Assembly: GCA_934376955.1 (NCBI GenBank)
Contig: CAKRPJ010000042.1
Coordinates: 1 to 18,806 of the forward strand
Source of the DNA: CAKRPJ01 sp934376955
GTDB taxonomy: Bacteria > Bacillota > Clostridia > Lachnospirales > Lachnospiraceae
Reading direction: 5' to 3'
DNA length: 18,806 nucleotides
Shown: in pieces, positions 7,847-15,919 of the stretch
Layout: each line of letters begins with the position of its first letter
How positions within the stretch are numbered: position 1 is the stretch's first letter
Position numbers and translations under genes: made by a program
Notes under the pieces: generated by a model
What the model saw: only the letters and a program-made list of their open reading frames with translations
The model's database searches: none
What the model was told of the DNA's origin: nothing

Positions 7847-8830
7847 ATGGAAAAAATTCTTGATATTGAGAATCTAAACGTGGAATTTAAAAGTGATCGT
7901 GGTATTGTTAAAGCGGTAAACAATGTATCGTTTCAGCTGAATAAAGGGGAAACGATCGGTCTGGTAGGAGAAACCGGAGCCGGAAAAACCACAACGGCCC
8001 TCAGTATTATGAACCTTGTTCCGGGGCCTCACGGAAAAATAAAAAGCGGTGAAATTAAATTTGAAGGAGAAGATCTCTTAAAGAAAAATGAGAAAGAAAT
8101 GCGGAAAATCCGAGGTGGGAAAATATCAATGATATTCCAGGATCCGATGACTTCTCTGAATCCGGTGGTAACAGTGGGAGATCAGATCGCTGAAGTAATC
8201 AAACTGCATAGCGAAAAGAAAAGCCGGTCTGAAATCAAAACAAAAGCGAAACAGATGCTGGAGCTGGTGGGAATTCCGTCATCACGATATGATGATTATC
8301 CGCATCAGTTTTCAGGAGGAATGAAGCAGAGAGTAGTAATCGCTATCGCATTGGCATGTAATCCGGAACTGTTGATCGCGGACGAACCGACAACGGCATT
8401 GGATGTAACGATTCAGGCACAGGTTTTGGAATTGATGGCAAAGCTGAAAAAAGAATTAAAGACATCCATGATCTTGATCACGCATGATTTAGGCGTGGTT
8501 GCGGGAGAGTGTGACCATGTTGCTATTATGTATGCGGGTGAGATTGTTGAATACGGAAATCTGAAGGATATCTATAAAGAAACAAAACATCCGTATACCA
8601 TAGGTTTATTCCGTTCCATTCCGAATATCGACAAAAAGGATGATAGACTCGTTCCTATCCCGGGATTAATGCCGGATCCGGCCAATCTGCCTGAAGGCTG
8701 CTATTTTGCTCCAAGATGCAGCATGAAAATGCCGGAATGTGAAAAGAATCATCCTCAGCCCGTAGAAATAACCCCCGGACATTATTGCAGATGTCTGAAA
8801 GTGCAGAAGGAGGCGGAGAAAAATGAGTGA
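7847..8830 (+). CDS. Peptide ABC transporter ATPase, DppD/OppD type
   Basis: One of two ATP-hydrolysing subunits of the importer (327 residues). Visible motifs are Walker A GETGAGKTT (41-49), Q-loop IFQDPMTSLNPV, signature FSGGMKQRV (Ser156-Gly-Gly-Met159), Walker B LLIADEP with Asp179-Glu180, and the switch HDLGVV. The C-terminal extension has the oligopeptide-transporter type end GCYFAPRCSMKMPEC, whose cysteines bind an iron-sulphur cluster in some relatives. A GTG at 7826 is in frame, but the ATG at 7847 directly follows AGGAGG at 7835-7840, so I take the latter. It overlaps the next ATPase gene by eight bases, as expected for subunits made in equal amounts. Confidence 0.94.
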   Translation: MEKILDIENLNVEFKSDRGIVKAVNNVSFQLNKGETIGLVGETGAGKTTTALSIMNLVPGPHGKIKSGEIKFEGEDLLKKNEKEMRKIRGGKISMIFQDPMTSLNPVVTVGDQIAEVIKLHSEKKSRSEIKTKAKQMLELVGIPSSRYDDYPHQFSGGMKQRVVIAIALACNPELLIADEPTTALDVTIQAQVLELMAKLKKELKTSMILITHDLGVVAGECDHVAIMYAGEIVEYGNLKDIYKETKHPYTIGLFRSIPNIDKKDDRLVPIPGLMPDPANLPEGCYFAPRCSMKMPECEKNHPQPVEITPGHYCRCLKVQKEAEKNE

Positions 8831-9788
8831 GATTTTGAAAGTTGAGCATTTGAAAAAGTATTTTAAAACTCCGGCTGGTTTGCTTCATGCAGTGGATGAT
8901 GTCAGCTTCTCTATAAAAAAGGGAAAAACACTTGGGGTAGTAGGTGAGTCCGGTTGCGGAAAATCTACATTAGGAAGAACGATTCTTCACTTACTGGATA
9001 GTACGGATGGAAAAATATGGTTTGAGGGTCAGGATATCACTCATGTGTCAAAACCCCAGCTGAAAGAGTTACGCAGGAATATGCAGATCATTTTTCAGGA
9101 TCCGTTTTCCTCGCTGAATCCGCGAATGTGTGTGAGTGAGATTATACAGGAACCGTTAGAGATCTACAAAGTGTATAATGACAAACAGCAAATGCTGCGT
9201 CGAGTGGCACAGCTGATGCGGACAGTTGGTTTGGCTCCTAATCTTGCCGGTGCTTATCCGCATGAGTTAGACGGAGGACGCAGACAAAGAATTGGAGTTG
9301 CCCGTGCTCTGGCAACGAATCCTAAATTTATTGTGTGTGATGAGCCGGTTTCGGCCCTTGATGTTTCCATTCAGGCTCAGATCCTGAATTTAATGCAGGA
9401 TCTGCAGATGGAACTCGGTCTGACGTATATGTTTATCACACATAATCTGTCAGTTGTAAAACATATTTCTGATGATATCCTGGTTATGTATCTTGGAAAA
9501 GTTGTGGAGTACAGCAGTGGTGATGAGCTGTTCCGGCATCAGTATCATCCCTATACGAAAGCACTGCTTGCGGCTATTGCTGTTCCGGATATAGACAGAA
9601 AAAATGAAAGAATCCTTTTGAAGGGAGAGATTTCATCACCCGTTAATCCAAAGCCGGGATGCCGATTTGCTCCGAGATGTGAATTTTGTACGGATATTTG
9701 TCGGAAAAAGAGCCCTGCAATGGAAGAAATTATTCCGGGTCATTTTGTGGCATGTCATAATGTAGCCAAGATCAATTCTATGGAATAA
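8823..9788 (+). CDS. Peptide ABC transporter ATPase, DppF/OppF type, variant signature
   Basis: The second ATPase (321 residues) pairs with the upstream one. It has Walker A GESGCGKST (41-49), Q-loop IFQDPFSSLNPR, Walker B FIVCDEP (Asp173-Glu174), the D-loop SALDV, the H-loop THNLSVV and the oligopeptide C-terminal end GCRFAPRCEFC. Its signature reads LDGGRRQRI (Asp150-Gly-Gly-Arg-Arg154) instead of the usual LSGGQRQRI. In a heterodimer this signature faces the ATP bound by the partner, so the two sites may be unequal; similar variants exist in this family as far as I recall. The ATG lies within the 3' end of the upstream gene, behind AGGAGGCGGAG. Confidence 0.93.
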   Translation: MSEILKVEHLKKYFKTPAGLLHAVDDVSFSIKKGKTLGVVGESGCGKSTLGRTILHLLDSTDGKIWFEGQDITHVSKPQLKELRRNMQIIFQDPFSSLNPRMCVSEIIQEPLEIYKVYNDKQQMLRRVAQLMRTVGLAPNLAGAYPHELDGGRRQRIGVARALATNPKFIVCDEPVSALDVSIQAQILNLMQDLQMELGLTYMFITHNLSVVKHISDDILVMYLGKVVEYSSGDELFRHQYHPYTKALLAAIAVPDIDRKNERILLKGEISSPVNPKPGCRFAPRCEFCTDICRKKSPAMEEIIPGHFVACHNVAKINSME

Positions 9789-9807
9789 GCAGACTGGGGG
9801 AAAACGC

Positions 9808-11193
9808 ATGGATAGCAGGCAAAACGAGTTAGAACAATATATTGAAAAAGTCATGGATGTATATGATGCTGCCGGACTGGCGGTTTCGATTTTCACCCCG
9901 CAAAGCACGATTTATGAAAAGTATTTTGGGTGGAGAGATACAGCAAATAAAATTGCGGCAGACTGCAATACTGTTTTTGGAATGGCATCCATCACAAAAT
10001 CCTTCACCGCATTGGCTATTATGCAGCTGGCTGAACAGGGCAAAATTGATCTGGATGCGGCAGCGGCCGATTATATTCCTGAATTGACAGATAAAAGGAT
10101 AAAAATATCTCATCTTTTAACGCACAGTGCGGGATTCTTTCCTTTAAAGAGGATCCTCATTACTGATGTAGCGAAAGAAATGGGAATTTTATATCAAAAG
10201 GACAGCAGCAACTATCAGGAATTAGGATATGATGAGCAGCTTGCAGATAAAGGATTGGATCTGGTTTGTAAGCGGCTTAACGAGCAGCAGAATAGACTTT
10301 GCGAGCCCGGACGTTATATGAGCTATTGTAATGATGGTTATGGAATTTTGTCAGAAATCATTCACCGTATGGGAGATAGGAACTCTTACGGAGAATATAT
10401 CCGCGACCATATTCTTCGGCCTCTCGGAATGGACAGGACTTTTTGTGAATTTATAAAACCTTCAGAAGATGAAAATTGTACGGAATTATATATTCACAGA
10501 AATAATGTAAGGGAATGCAGCCGTGACTTCTACGATAACGCATTTGTCTTGATGGGCGGCGGAGCGATCAAATCTACGATCCGGGACATGAAAAAATATG
10601 TTCGGATGTATATGAATGAAGGAAAGACGGATAATGGTAGGATCATTAGCCGAAAAGCAGTTCAGGAAATGTGCAGCCCCAGACAGGAATATCATTACGG
10701 ACAATGGTATGGTTATGGACTTGCAGGAAAGCCGGTTCACAACCTGACAGTATGGGGACATGGAGGAAGCCTGACCGGAATTTCTAATTATATGTTGTGG
10801 GAGCCAAGACTGAAGATCGGCATATTAGTTTTCTGCAATACAACGGGGGTACCCTCTGTAAGAATCGCGGAAAAGTGTATTCGGTGGGCGTCTGGTCTGA
10901 AGCTGGAAGCTCAAGATGAAAAAGTGGTAAAAGAATGGGACTCGGCAATGCGAAGTAAAGCGGTAGGAACATACGAATCCGGCGAGGGGATCAGAGTAAA
11001 GCTGACCGACACGGATGGAAAAATGGAATTATCCATCGGAAACAAAGTGACTTCCTGCAGAATGCTATTACCCGGAATCTTAGAGGTTGAGGAAGCAGTT
11101 GGAACGGATGACCTAATGCTTATGGAAAATGACCAAGGAGAGATCTTTGGGATTCGATTCCGCGGACGCATAATTCCAAAACAAAGTTGTTAA
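9808..11193 (+). CDS. Serine hydrolase of the class C beta-lactamase / D-aminopeptidase fold
   Basis: The 461-residue protein has the three active-site motifs of the serine beta-lactamase-like superfamily: Ser61-Ile-Thr-Lys64, Tyr173-Cys-Asn175 and His318-Gly-Gly320. No signal peptide or membrane helix is visible, so unlike true beta-lactamases or penicillin-binding proteins it is probably cytosolic. Members of the fold include D-aminopeptidases, esterases and peptide amidases, so antibiotic resistance should not be assumed. It is the last gene of the peptide operon, 19 bases after the ATPase gene, with GGGGGAAAA before its ATG. Together with the M28-like enzyme it suggests that the imported compound needs two hydrolytic steps. 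A C-terminal beta-rich domain of about 100 residues follows the catalytic part. A relative lies at 14344-15885. Confidence 0.88.
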   Translation: MDSRQNELEQYIEKVMDVYDAAGLAVSIFTPQSTIYEKYFGWRDTANKIAADCNTVFGMASITKSFTALAIMQLAEQGKIDLDAAAADYIPELTDKRIKISHLLTHSAGFFPLKRILITDVAKEMGILYQKDSSNYQELGYDEQLADKGLDLVCKRLNEQQNRLCEPGRYMSYCNDGYGILSEIIHRMGDRNSYGEYIRDHILRPLGMDRTFCEFIKPSEDENCTELYIHRNNVRECSRDFYDNAFVLMGGGAIKSTIRDMKKYVRMYMNEGKTDNGRIISRKAVQEMCSPRQEYHYGQWYGYGLAGKPVHNLTVWGHGGSLTGISNYMLWEPRLKIGILVFCNTTGVPSVRIAEKCIRWASGLKLEAQDEKVVKEWDSAMRSKAVGTYESGEGIRVKLTDTDGKMELSIGNKVTSCRMLLPGILEVEEAVGTDDLMLMENDQGEIFGIRFRGRIIPKQSC

Positions 11194-11221
11194 AAGGAGC
11201 CACAATAGGAGGCTTAATCTG

Positions 11222-11264
11222 AAAATGCCAGGTAGAGGGGAATTCTTCTTTATCTGGCATTTTT
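11222..11264 (+). terminator. Intrinsic terminator of the peptide operon
   Basis: AAAATGCCAG (11222-11231) pairs with CTGGCATTTT (11254-11263), and the stem continues inwards with several G-U pairs to an AATT loop at 11241-11244, giving a nearly unbroken 19-bp hairpin ending in TTTTT. It lies 28 bases past the last operon gene. Confidence 0.85.
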
Positions 11265-11382
11265 ACTTGTAGATTTATCTAAGATGGGGTGTAGAAAGAA
11301 TTAAAATCTTATGATAATATGATTGTGGAAGCAGGCAGCGTGGAACAGAATTTATAAACCCAGAAGAAAGAGAGTAGATATT

Positions 11383-11871
11383 ATGAGTAGTTGCAGAAAA
11401 GCCGAAAAGAAGGAGCTTTCAAGGATCTGTGAGATCTATGGAGTGGCACGCCGTTTTATGCGGGATAATGGGAACGATGTCCAGTGGGGAGAGAGTGATG
11501 CGCCGGAGAGCCGTCTGGAGGCTGATATTGAGGCGGGAAACCTGTATGTTTTGGAGGAGAAAGGTGAGCTCTATGGGGTATTTGCCTTTATTGTGGGAGA
11601 TGACCCGGCATACAGCGTGATCGAGCAGGGCGAATGGAAGTCGGATACGCCTTATGCAGCGATCCACCGCGCTGCGAGTGACGGAAGCAGGCATCAGGTT
11701 CTGGGCAGGATCATGGAGTTTGCAAAAAATGAGATCCCACATATCCGGATCGATACGTATGAGAAAAATTTTGTTATGCAAAAAGCTCTCGCAAGGGAGG
11801 GCTTTGAAAAACGCGGTATTATTCATGTTGCAGACGGTACTCCGCGGATCGCTTATGAGTGGGTAAGATAG
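11383..11871 (+). CDS. GNAT-family N-acetyltransferase
   Basis: This 162-residue protein resembles GNAT acetyltransferases, which move an acetyl group from acetyl-CoA to an amine. It shows the fold order of the family: the N-terminal helix (AEKKELSRICEIYGVARRFM), a strand with LYVLEEKGELYGVFAFIVG, the acetyl-CoA loop region (HRAASDGSRHQVLGRIMEFAK) and the IRIDTYEKNFVMQKALAREGFEKRGII block. The usual R/Q-x-x-G-x-G/A acetyl-CoA loop is present only in a loose form. The ATG at 11383 suits the family length; the frame is open back to a TTG at 11323. The ribosome site is weak (GAAAGAGAG). It ends ten bases before the polymerase gene, so the two are probably cotranscribed. The substrate is unknown. 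Confidence 0.82.
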   Translation: MSSCRKAEKKELSRICEIYGVARRFMRDNGNDVQWGESDAPESRLEADIEAGNLYVLEEKGELYGVFAFIVGDDPAYSVIEQGEWKSDTPYAAIHRAASDGSRHQVLGRIMEFAKNEIPHIRIDTYEKNFVMQKALAREGFEKRGIIHVADGTPRIAYEWVR

Positions 11872-11881
11872 GAGCTGTAGA

Positions 11882-13141
11882 ATGGAGAGAAGAATATTTC
11901 ACGTGGATGTCAACAGCGCATTTTTGTCATGGGAAGCAATGAAGCGTGTGCGCGAGGGTTTGCCGGATCTGCGTGAGATCCCATCCTGCATCGGCGGCGA
12001 CCCGAGATCACGGAGAGGGATCGTCGTGGCAAAATCCATCCCGGCAAAGAAATGTGGAGTCGTGACCGGAGAGCCGGTGGCAATGGCATTAAGAAAATGC
12101 CCGGATATGGTCTGCGTCCCCAGTGACTTTGCCTTGTATGAAAAATGCTCAAGGGCCTTTAAAGCCATCTGTGCAGGATATGCGCCGGTCATGGAATCGT
12201 TTTCTATAGACGAGGTATTCCTCGACATGACCGGAACGCAGCTTATCTATCCCGATCCGGTGGCACTTGCTTTCGAGATCAAGGATCGGATCAGGACTGA
12301 ATTGGGCTTTACGGTCAATGTGGGAGTTGCAACGAACAAGCTTCTGGCAAAAATGGCTTCAGATCTTGAAAAGCCGGATAAGGTGCATACACTTTTTCCG
12401 GAGGAGATACCGGAAAAAATGTGGCCCCTTCCGGTGCGTGATCTTTTGTTTCTCGGAAAGGCCTCGGAACAGAAGCTTCTTCGGGCAGGAATCAGAACGA
12501 TCGGTGAGATGGCCCACTGCACGGAGACAGAGATACAGCGGATATTAGGAGATAAGAACGGACATCAGCTGTATCTGTATGCAAATGGTATCGATGACTC
12601 CCCGGTGCGCGGCGAGCGGGAGGAGGCAAAGGGCTACAGTGCGGAGAATACGGTGGAAGAAGACATTGTAACTTACGAACAGGCTTTCTCTTTGCTTCTG
12701 GCACAATGTGATGTCGTGGCCGCGAGAATGAGGCGTGACGGTAAAAAATGCAGCTGCGTGACGGTAACATACCGGACGCTGGATTTTAAGACCAGATCCC
12801 ATCAGAAAAAGCTTAAGAATCCGACGGACATTACCGAGGAGATCTTTGAGCAGGTCAAAATGCTTTTATATGAGTGCTGGAGATGTGAGCCGCTGCGCCT
12901 GATCGGGATGGGGCTTACGGAGCTTACCGAGGGTGAGTACAGACAGCTCTCTATGTTTGAGGATACGAAAAAACGGGAGAAGCAGAAAAAGATTGATGAA
13001 ACTATGGATGATATACGGAAACAATTCGGGAACGGAATGATTGTTCGCGGCAGTACGCTCAGCACGGCGGGAAAAGTGGCAAGAAAGGCGAAGGCCCAGA
13101 TGGAGAATGCGAAGGCCGGGGATCAAGTTAAACAAAACTGA
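11882..13141 (+). CDS. dinB: Y-family DNA polymerase IV (translesion synthesis)
   Basis: The 419-residue protein is a DinB-like translesion polymerase. The catalytic carboxylates are seen as Asp9 (HVDVNSAFLSWE) and Asp110-Glu111 (SFSIDEVFLDMTG), and the palm segment VNVGVATNKLLAKMASDLEKPDKVH is typical. The thumb and little-finger regions follow. A clamp-binding motif QLSMF lies at residues 355-359, which would tether it to the replicative sliding clamp. A charged tail rich in Lys (DTKKREKQKKIDE and on) extends beyond it. GGAG a few bases upstream supports the ATG at 11882. No LexA-type operator is obvious ahead of the GNAT-dinB pair, so SOS control cannot be claimed. Confidence 0.95.
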   Translation: MERRIFHVDVNSAFLSWEAMKRVREGLPDLREIPSCIGGDPRSRRGIVVAKSIPAKKCGVVTGEPVAMALRKCPDMVCVPSDFALYEKCSRAFKAICAGYAPVMESFSIDEVFLDMTGTQLIYPDPVALAFEIKDRIRTELGFTVNVGVATNKLLAKMASDLEKPDKVHTLFPEEIPEKMWPLPVRDLLFLGKASEQKLLRAGIRTIGEMAHCTETEIQRILGDKNGHQLYLYANGIDDSPVRGEREEAKGYSAENTVEEDIVTYEQAFSLLLAQCDVVAARMRRDGKKCSCVTVTYRTLDFKTRSHQKKLKNPTDITEEIFEQVKMLLYECWRCEPLRLIGMGLTELTEGEYRQLSMFEDTKKREKQKKIDETMDDIRKQFGNGMIVRGSTLSTAGKVARKAKAQMENAKAGDQVKQN

Positions 13142-13224
13142 ATTGGATGTGGAAATTCTGCGCACTTGCTGCGCTGACCGTAAGAAAGCATAAGCTGGAA
13201 GGCAAAATGGAGCGAAGATAGATT

Positions 13225-14127
13225 ATGAAAAAGAAATGGATTTTAACCGGTGCGGCACTTGTTCTTGCAATGGCATTGACCGGGTGCAGAGATAATATAG
13301 CGACAACTATGCAGAAGCAAATCAGCCAGGAGCAGGGGCCGGATCAGAAACAAATGATCAGTATGGAAGAAGCACAGGAAGCGGCACTAAAAGCAGCTAA
13401 TATTGGAACAGAGGCTGCGGACATTTCCACTACGACATTGAGTGAGGTGGCGGGAGTGCCCTGCTATAAGGTAAAGTTTACTTCGGGGGAGCTTGCCTAT
13501 GCCTACACGATCAACGCAGAAACGGGGAGTGTCATGGAAATGAGCAGACATGAAAAGGATGTCCCGGATTCCCAGCCACAGGCGGAGGGAACAGACTCTG
13601 CTGTATCTGCCCCAGCCCCGAAACAGGCGGAGGTAACAGATTCCGCTTTATCAACCCCTGCTACGAAAAAGACCGTAACGGATACCGGAATCATCGACGA
13701 AGCAGCGGCACAGAATATCGCACTGAAACATGCCGGAGTGAATGCGGCGGATGCCACGATCACCAAGTCCAGGCTGGAATATGAAGACAGACGCAGGGTG
13801 TATGAAATTGAATGGTATGCCGGCGGCACAAAGTATGACTATGAAATTGCAGCAGATACCGGAGAAGTCATCAGCTCCGGATATGAAGAAAAAACAGCGG
13901 GCGCAAATAGGAATAACATCACGGTCAGTGAGGCAGATGCAAAGAAAACAGTCCTTAGCCGTGTAATCGGTGCGACAGAAAAGGATATCTGTGAATGGAA
14001 GCTGGATTATGATGATGGACGCCCGGAATATGAAGGTAAGATCATCTACAATGGAATGGAATATGACTTCACGATTGATGCAACGAATGGATCTGTCACG
14101 GAGTGGGCTGCTGAAACAATCCGTTAG
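13225..14127 (+). CDS. PepSY-repeat lipoprotein
   Basis: A 300-residue secreted lipoprotein: the signal peptide ends in the lipobox ALTGC with Cys21 as the lipid anchor. Three PepSY-type domains follow at about residues 45-112, 154-222 and 230-300, each starting with a helix of the type EAQEAALKAANI and ending with a strand pair of the type YAYTINAETGSVM or YDFTIDATNGSV. PepSY domains are found as inhibitory or binding modules of proteases and in extracellular proteins; the role here is unknown. Between domains one and two lies a Pro/Ala/Thr-rich linker made of two 15-residue near-repeats (Gln119-Lys133 and Gln134-Lys148). GGAG at 13209-13212 is the likely ribosome site. It is 83 bases after dinB, so cotranscription is uncertain. 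Confidence 0.88.
   Translation: MKKKWILTGAALVLAMALTGCRDNIATTMQKQISQEQGPDQKQMISMEEAQEAALKAANIGTEAADISTTTLSEVAGVPCYKVKFTSGELAYAYTINAETGSVMEMSRHEKDVPDSQPQAEGTDSAVSAPAPKQAEVTDSALSTPATKKTVTDTGIIDEAAAQNIALKHAGVNAADATITKSRLEYEDRRRVYEIEWYAGGTKYDYEIAADTGEVISSGYEEKTAGANRNNITVSEADAKKTVLSRVIGATEKDICEWKLDYDDGRPEYEGKIIYNGMEYDFTIDATNGSVTEWAAETIR
13579..13668 (+). repeat. Two tandem 45-bp repeats encoding the PepSY linker
   Basis: Bases 13579-13623 and 13624-13668 encode QAEGTDSAVSAPAPK and QAEVTDSALSTPATK. Both units start CAGGCGGAGG and share most positions, keeping the frame. This marks a recent in-frame duplication in the surface linker. Confidence 0.8.
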
Positions 14128-14343
14128 GAATATCCGCTTAATGTCATGATACAAATCTACTCTATAGAGTGCTTTCTTCAGAACAGGCAATAAACTCCTT
14201 AATGATGATGACAGGGATAAGAAGATCTACAGGCAGCGGCCAGAACATAACTGGTACCGCTGCCTGCGATTAATGCTCCGCGGCCAGAATCACACATTGA
14301 GTCCAACGGGCGTTCAATTTAACCGAATCAAATATCCGCTTGA
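14128..14343. other. Gap between convergent genes with a hairpin and an 11-bp direct repeat
   Basis: The 216-base gap between the PepSY lipoprotein and the serine hydrolase holds a hairpin with arms CAGGCAGCGG (14230-14239) and CCGCTGCCTG (14257-14266), extended inside by CCAG/CTGG. There is no T-run on either side, so termination is uncertain. A 12-bp palindrome ACTCTATAGAGT lies at 14159-14170. The word AATATCCGCTT occurs at both ends (14129-14139 and 14331-14341) in the same orientation. Confidence 0.6.
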
Positions 14344-15885
14344 TTATGACATTTTTTTGTATTTGATATGTTTGATCCTGCCGCCGTCCATAATGAGAGT
14401 ATCAGCGTCCGGCTTCACATACATGGTAAATTCTACATCCATATAAAACATGATGTCACCGGTTTTTCCGGTGTAAAGCACGGTTTTGCCAAAACGATCG
14501 GAACAAAGCTCACAGGTGTTTCCTGTCTTTGTAAGTGTTATATAGGAATCGGTTTCATCGTTATAGTATTTACCTTCTTTAAAAAGATCAGGATCTGCCG
14601 GTGCGGCCGGTGTTAAGGTAACAACACCCTTAGGAAGCTGGTATAAAATGCCATCATCGGTAAAATAGATCTTTTCGTCTAAGGTGCCGACGCGGTAACC
14701 GCCATCTTCTTCCGGTACAAGCTTGGTGTCGCACCACAGCTTTTTCACAAACAGGCTGCCCTCTTTTTCAAAAATATCCACCAGCAGCGGATCTGCCGGG
14801 AGTGAGGTAACAAATAAACCACTCCGTGCAGGTGCTGAGGTATGCTCCGGAATTTCCGGCTGTGTGCAATCCGGCAGACCAAGGACGATGCAGGCAGCCT
14901 GATCGGCCAGCTTGCCCATAGGATAGGTCGTTGTGTTGCTGATCAGTGCGATCTCAAGCTCTATTTCCGGAATACAGTAGACTTCACCGCGATAAGCAGC
15001 GTCCGCTCCGCTATGTTCAAAAACATCCATACCATGAAGCTTGTGTGTCTTCAGTCCGGCACAGTATTCTGACGGTTTTCCGTTGCTCAAAATGGCAGGA
15101 GTTTTCATTATATCGATAATCTCCGGATCGATCTTATCCGGATGGATATATTCGTCTAAGATCTTACAAAGATCTAAAGCACAGCTGTTTACACTGGTCG
15201 GTCCGTAAAGGCAATAGTTTAATGGGTGATAGTAAAAATTACCGTCTCCCAGATCCTCATAGGAATAGGCAAGATTTGGAACGATCTGGGTATAGCTTTC
15301 CCGTACAAAGGAATGTGTCATTCCGAGAGGCGTGAAAATATGCTCCTTCACAAACTGCGGGAACTTCATTCCGGACAGCTTTTCAACCAGCAGAGCCAGT
15401 AAATGGAAGCCGGTATTGCTGTATAAATACTGGGATTGCGGCTCAAAGTTTAATCCTGTCTGGAGTGAGATCGTCTTGTTGATGTCTTCCAGCGTGATCT
15501 GATCGTTGATGGTGATGCCGCGCAGGAATAACAGCTCCCACTGGTCACGGAGACCGCTGACATTATTCATCATCTGGCGGATCGTGATCGGCGTGTCAAT
15601 ATTGATGTACTCAGCAAGATATTTATGGATATCATCATCTAAATCAAGCTTTCCGTCCTTCCATAAAAGAAGCACCGCCAATACGGTAAACTCTTTTGAA
15701 ATGGATGCAACATGGAAAATACTGTCTTCTTTGATCTTGATCTCATGTTCCAGATTGGCATAGCCAAAGTATTTTTCATAGAGTGTCTCTCCATGCTGCC
15801 GGATCACTGCCTGTGCACCGGGACACAGACCACGATCCCAGAGGTGAAAAAGCTGGTCTAATTGTTCTGTCATTTTTGGATTCAT
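14344..15885 (-). CDS. Serine hydrolase of the beta-lactamase fold, long form
   Basis: This 513-residue protein carries Ser61-Ile-Ser-Lys64, Tyr155-Ser-Asn157 and His291-Ser-Gly293, the three catalytic motifs of the serine beta-lactamase / penicillin-binding superfamily. The N-terminal block PGAQAVIRQHGETLYEKYFGYANLE is typical of esterase- and peptidase-like members. The C-terminal 150 or so residues form an extra beta-rich domain of the kind seen in D-aminopeptidase-like relatives. No signal peptide is seen, so the location is probably cytosolic. The ATG at 15885 is chosen because AAGGGGGA lies eight bases upstream; a GTG at 15921 would start within the neighbouring structured repeat. It is a distant relative of the enzyme at 9808-11193. 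Substrate unknown. Confidence 0.88.
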   Translation of the reverse strand: MNPKMTEQLDQLFHLWDRGLCPGAQAVIRQHGETLYEKYFGYANLEHEIKIKEDSIFHVASISKEFTVLAVLLLWKDGKLDLDDDIHKYLAEYINIDTPITIRQMMNNVSGLRDQWELLFLRGITINDQITLEDINKTISLQTGLNFEPQSQYLYSNTGFHLLALLVEKLSGMKFPQFVKEHIFTPLGMTHSFVRESYTQIVPNLAYSYEDLGDGNFYYHPLNYCLYGPTSVNSCALDLCKILDEYIHPDKIDPEIIDIMKTPAILSNGKPSEYCAGLKTHKLHGMDVFEHSGADAAYRGEVYCIPEIELEIALISNTTTYPMGKLADQAACIVLGLPDCTQPEIPEHTSAPARSGLFVTSLPADPLLVDIFEKEGSLFVKKLWCDTKLVPEEDGGYRVGTLDEKIYFTDDGILYQLPKGVVTLTPAAPADPDLFKEGKYYNDETDSYITLTKTGNTCELCSDRFGKTVLYTGKTGDIMFYMDVEFTMYVKPDADTLIMDGGRIKHIKYKKMS

Positions 15886-15919
15886 TAGTAAATCCCCCTT
15901 TTCCTGAATTAATTTCCCC

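Noticed and set aside
9808..11193. Beta-lactamase antibiotic resistance gene
   Set aside because: The catalytic motifs fit the wide serine hydrolase superfamily, but there is no signal peptide and the gene sits in a peptide-uptake operon, so a resistance role is not supported.
11207..11272. AGGAGG at 11207-11212 followed by a 15-codon frame from ATG 11225
   Set aside because: The frame is made of the terminator hairpin of the peptide operon and has no coding character; the AGGAGG may be left from a lost gene but nothing proves it.
11290..11318. Promoter for the GNAT-dinB pair (TGTAGA, 17 bases, GATAAT)
   Set aside because: The -10-like word is fair but the -35 word matches only three of six bases; too weak to list as a feature.
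13651..14190. 179-codon minus-strand frame opposite the PepSY lipoprotein
   Set aside because: The opposite strand encodes a lipoprotein with a clear signal peptide and three domains; the minus product has no recognisable pattern.
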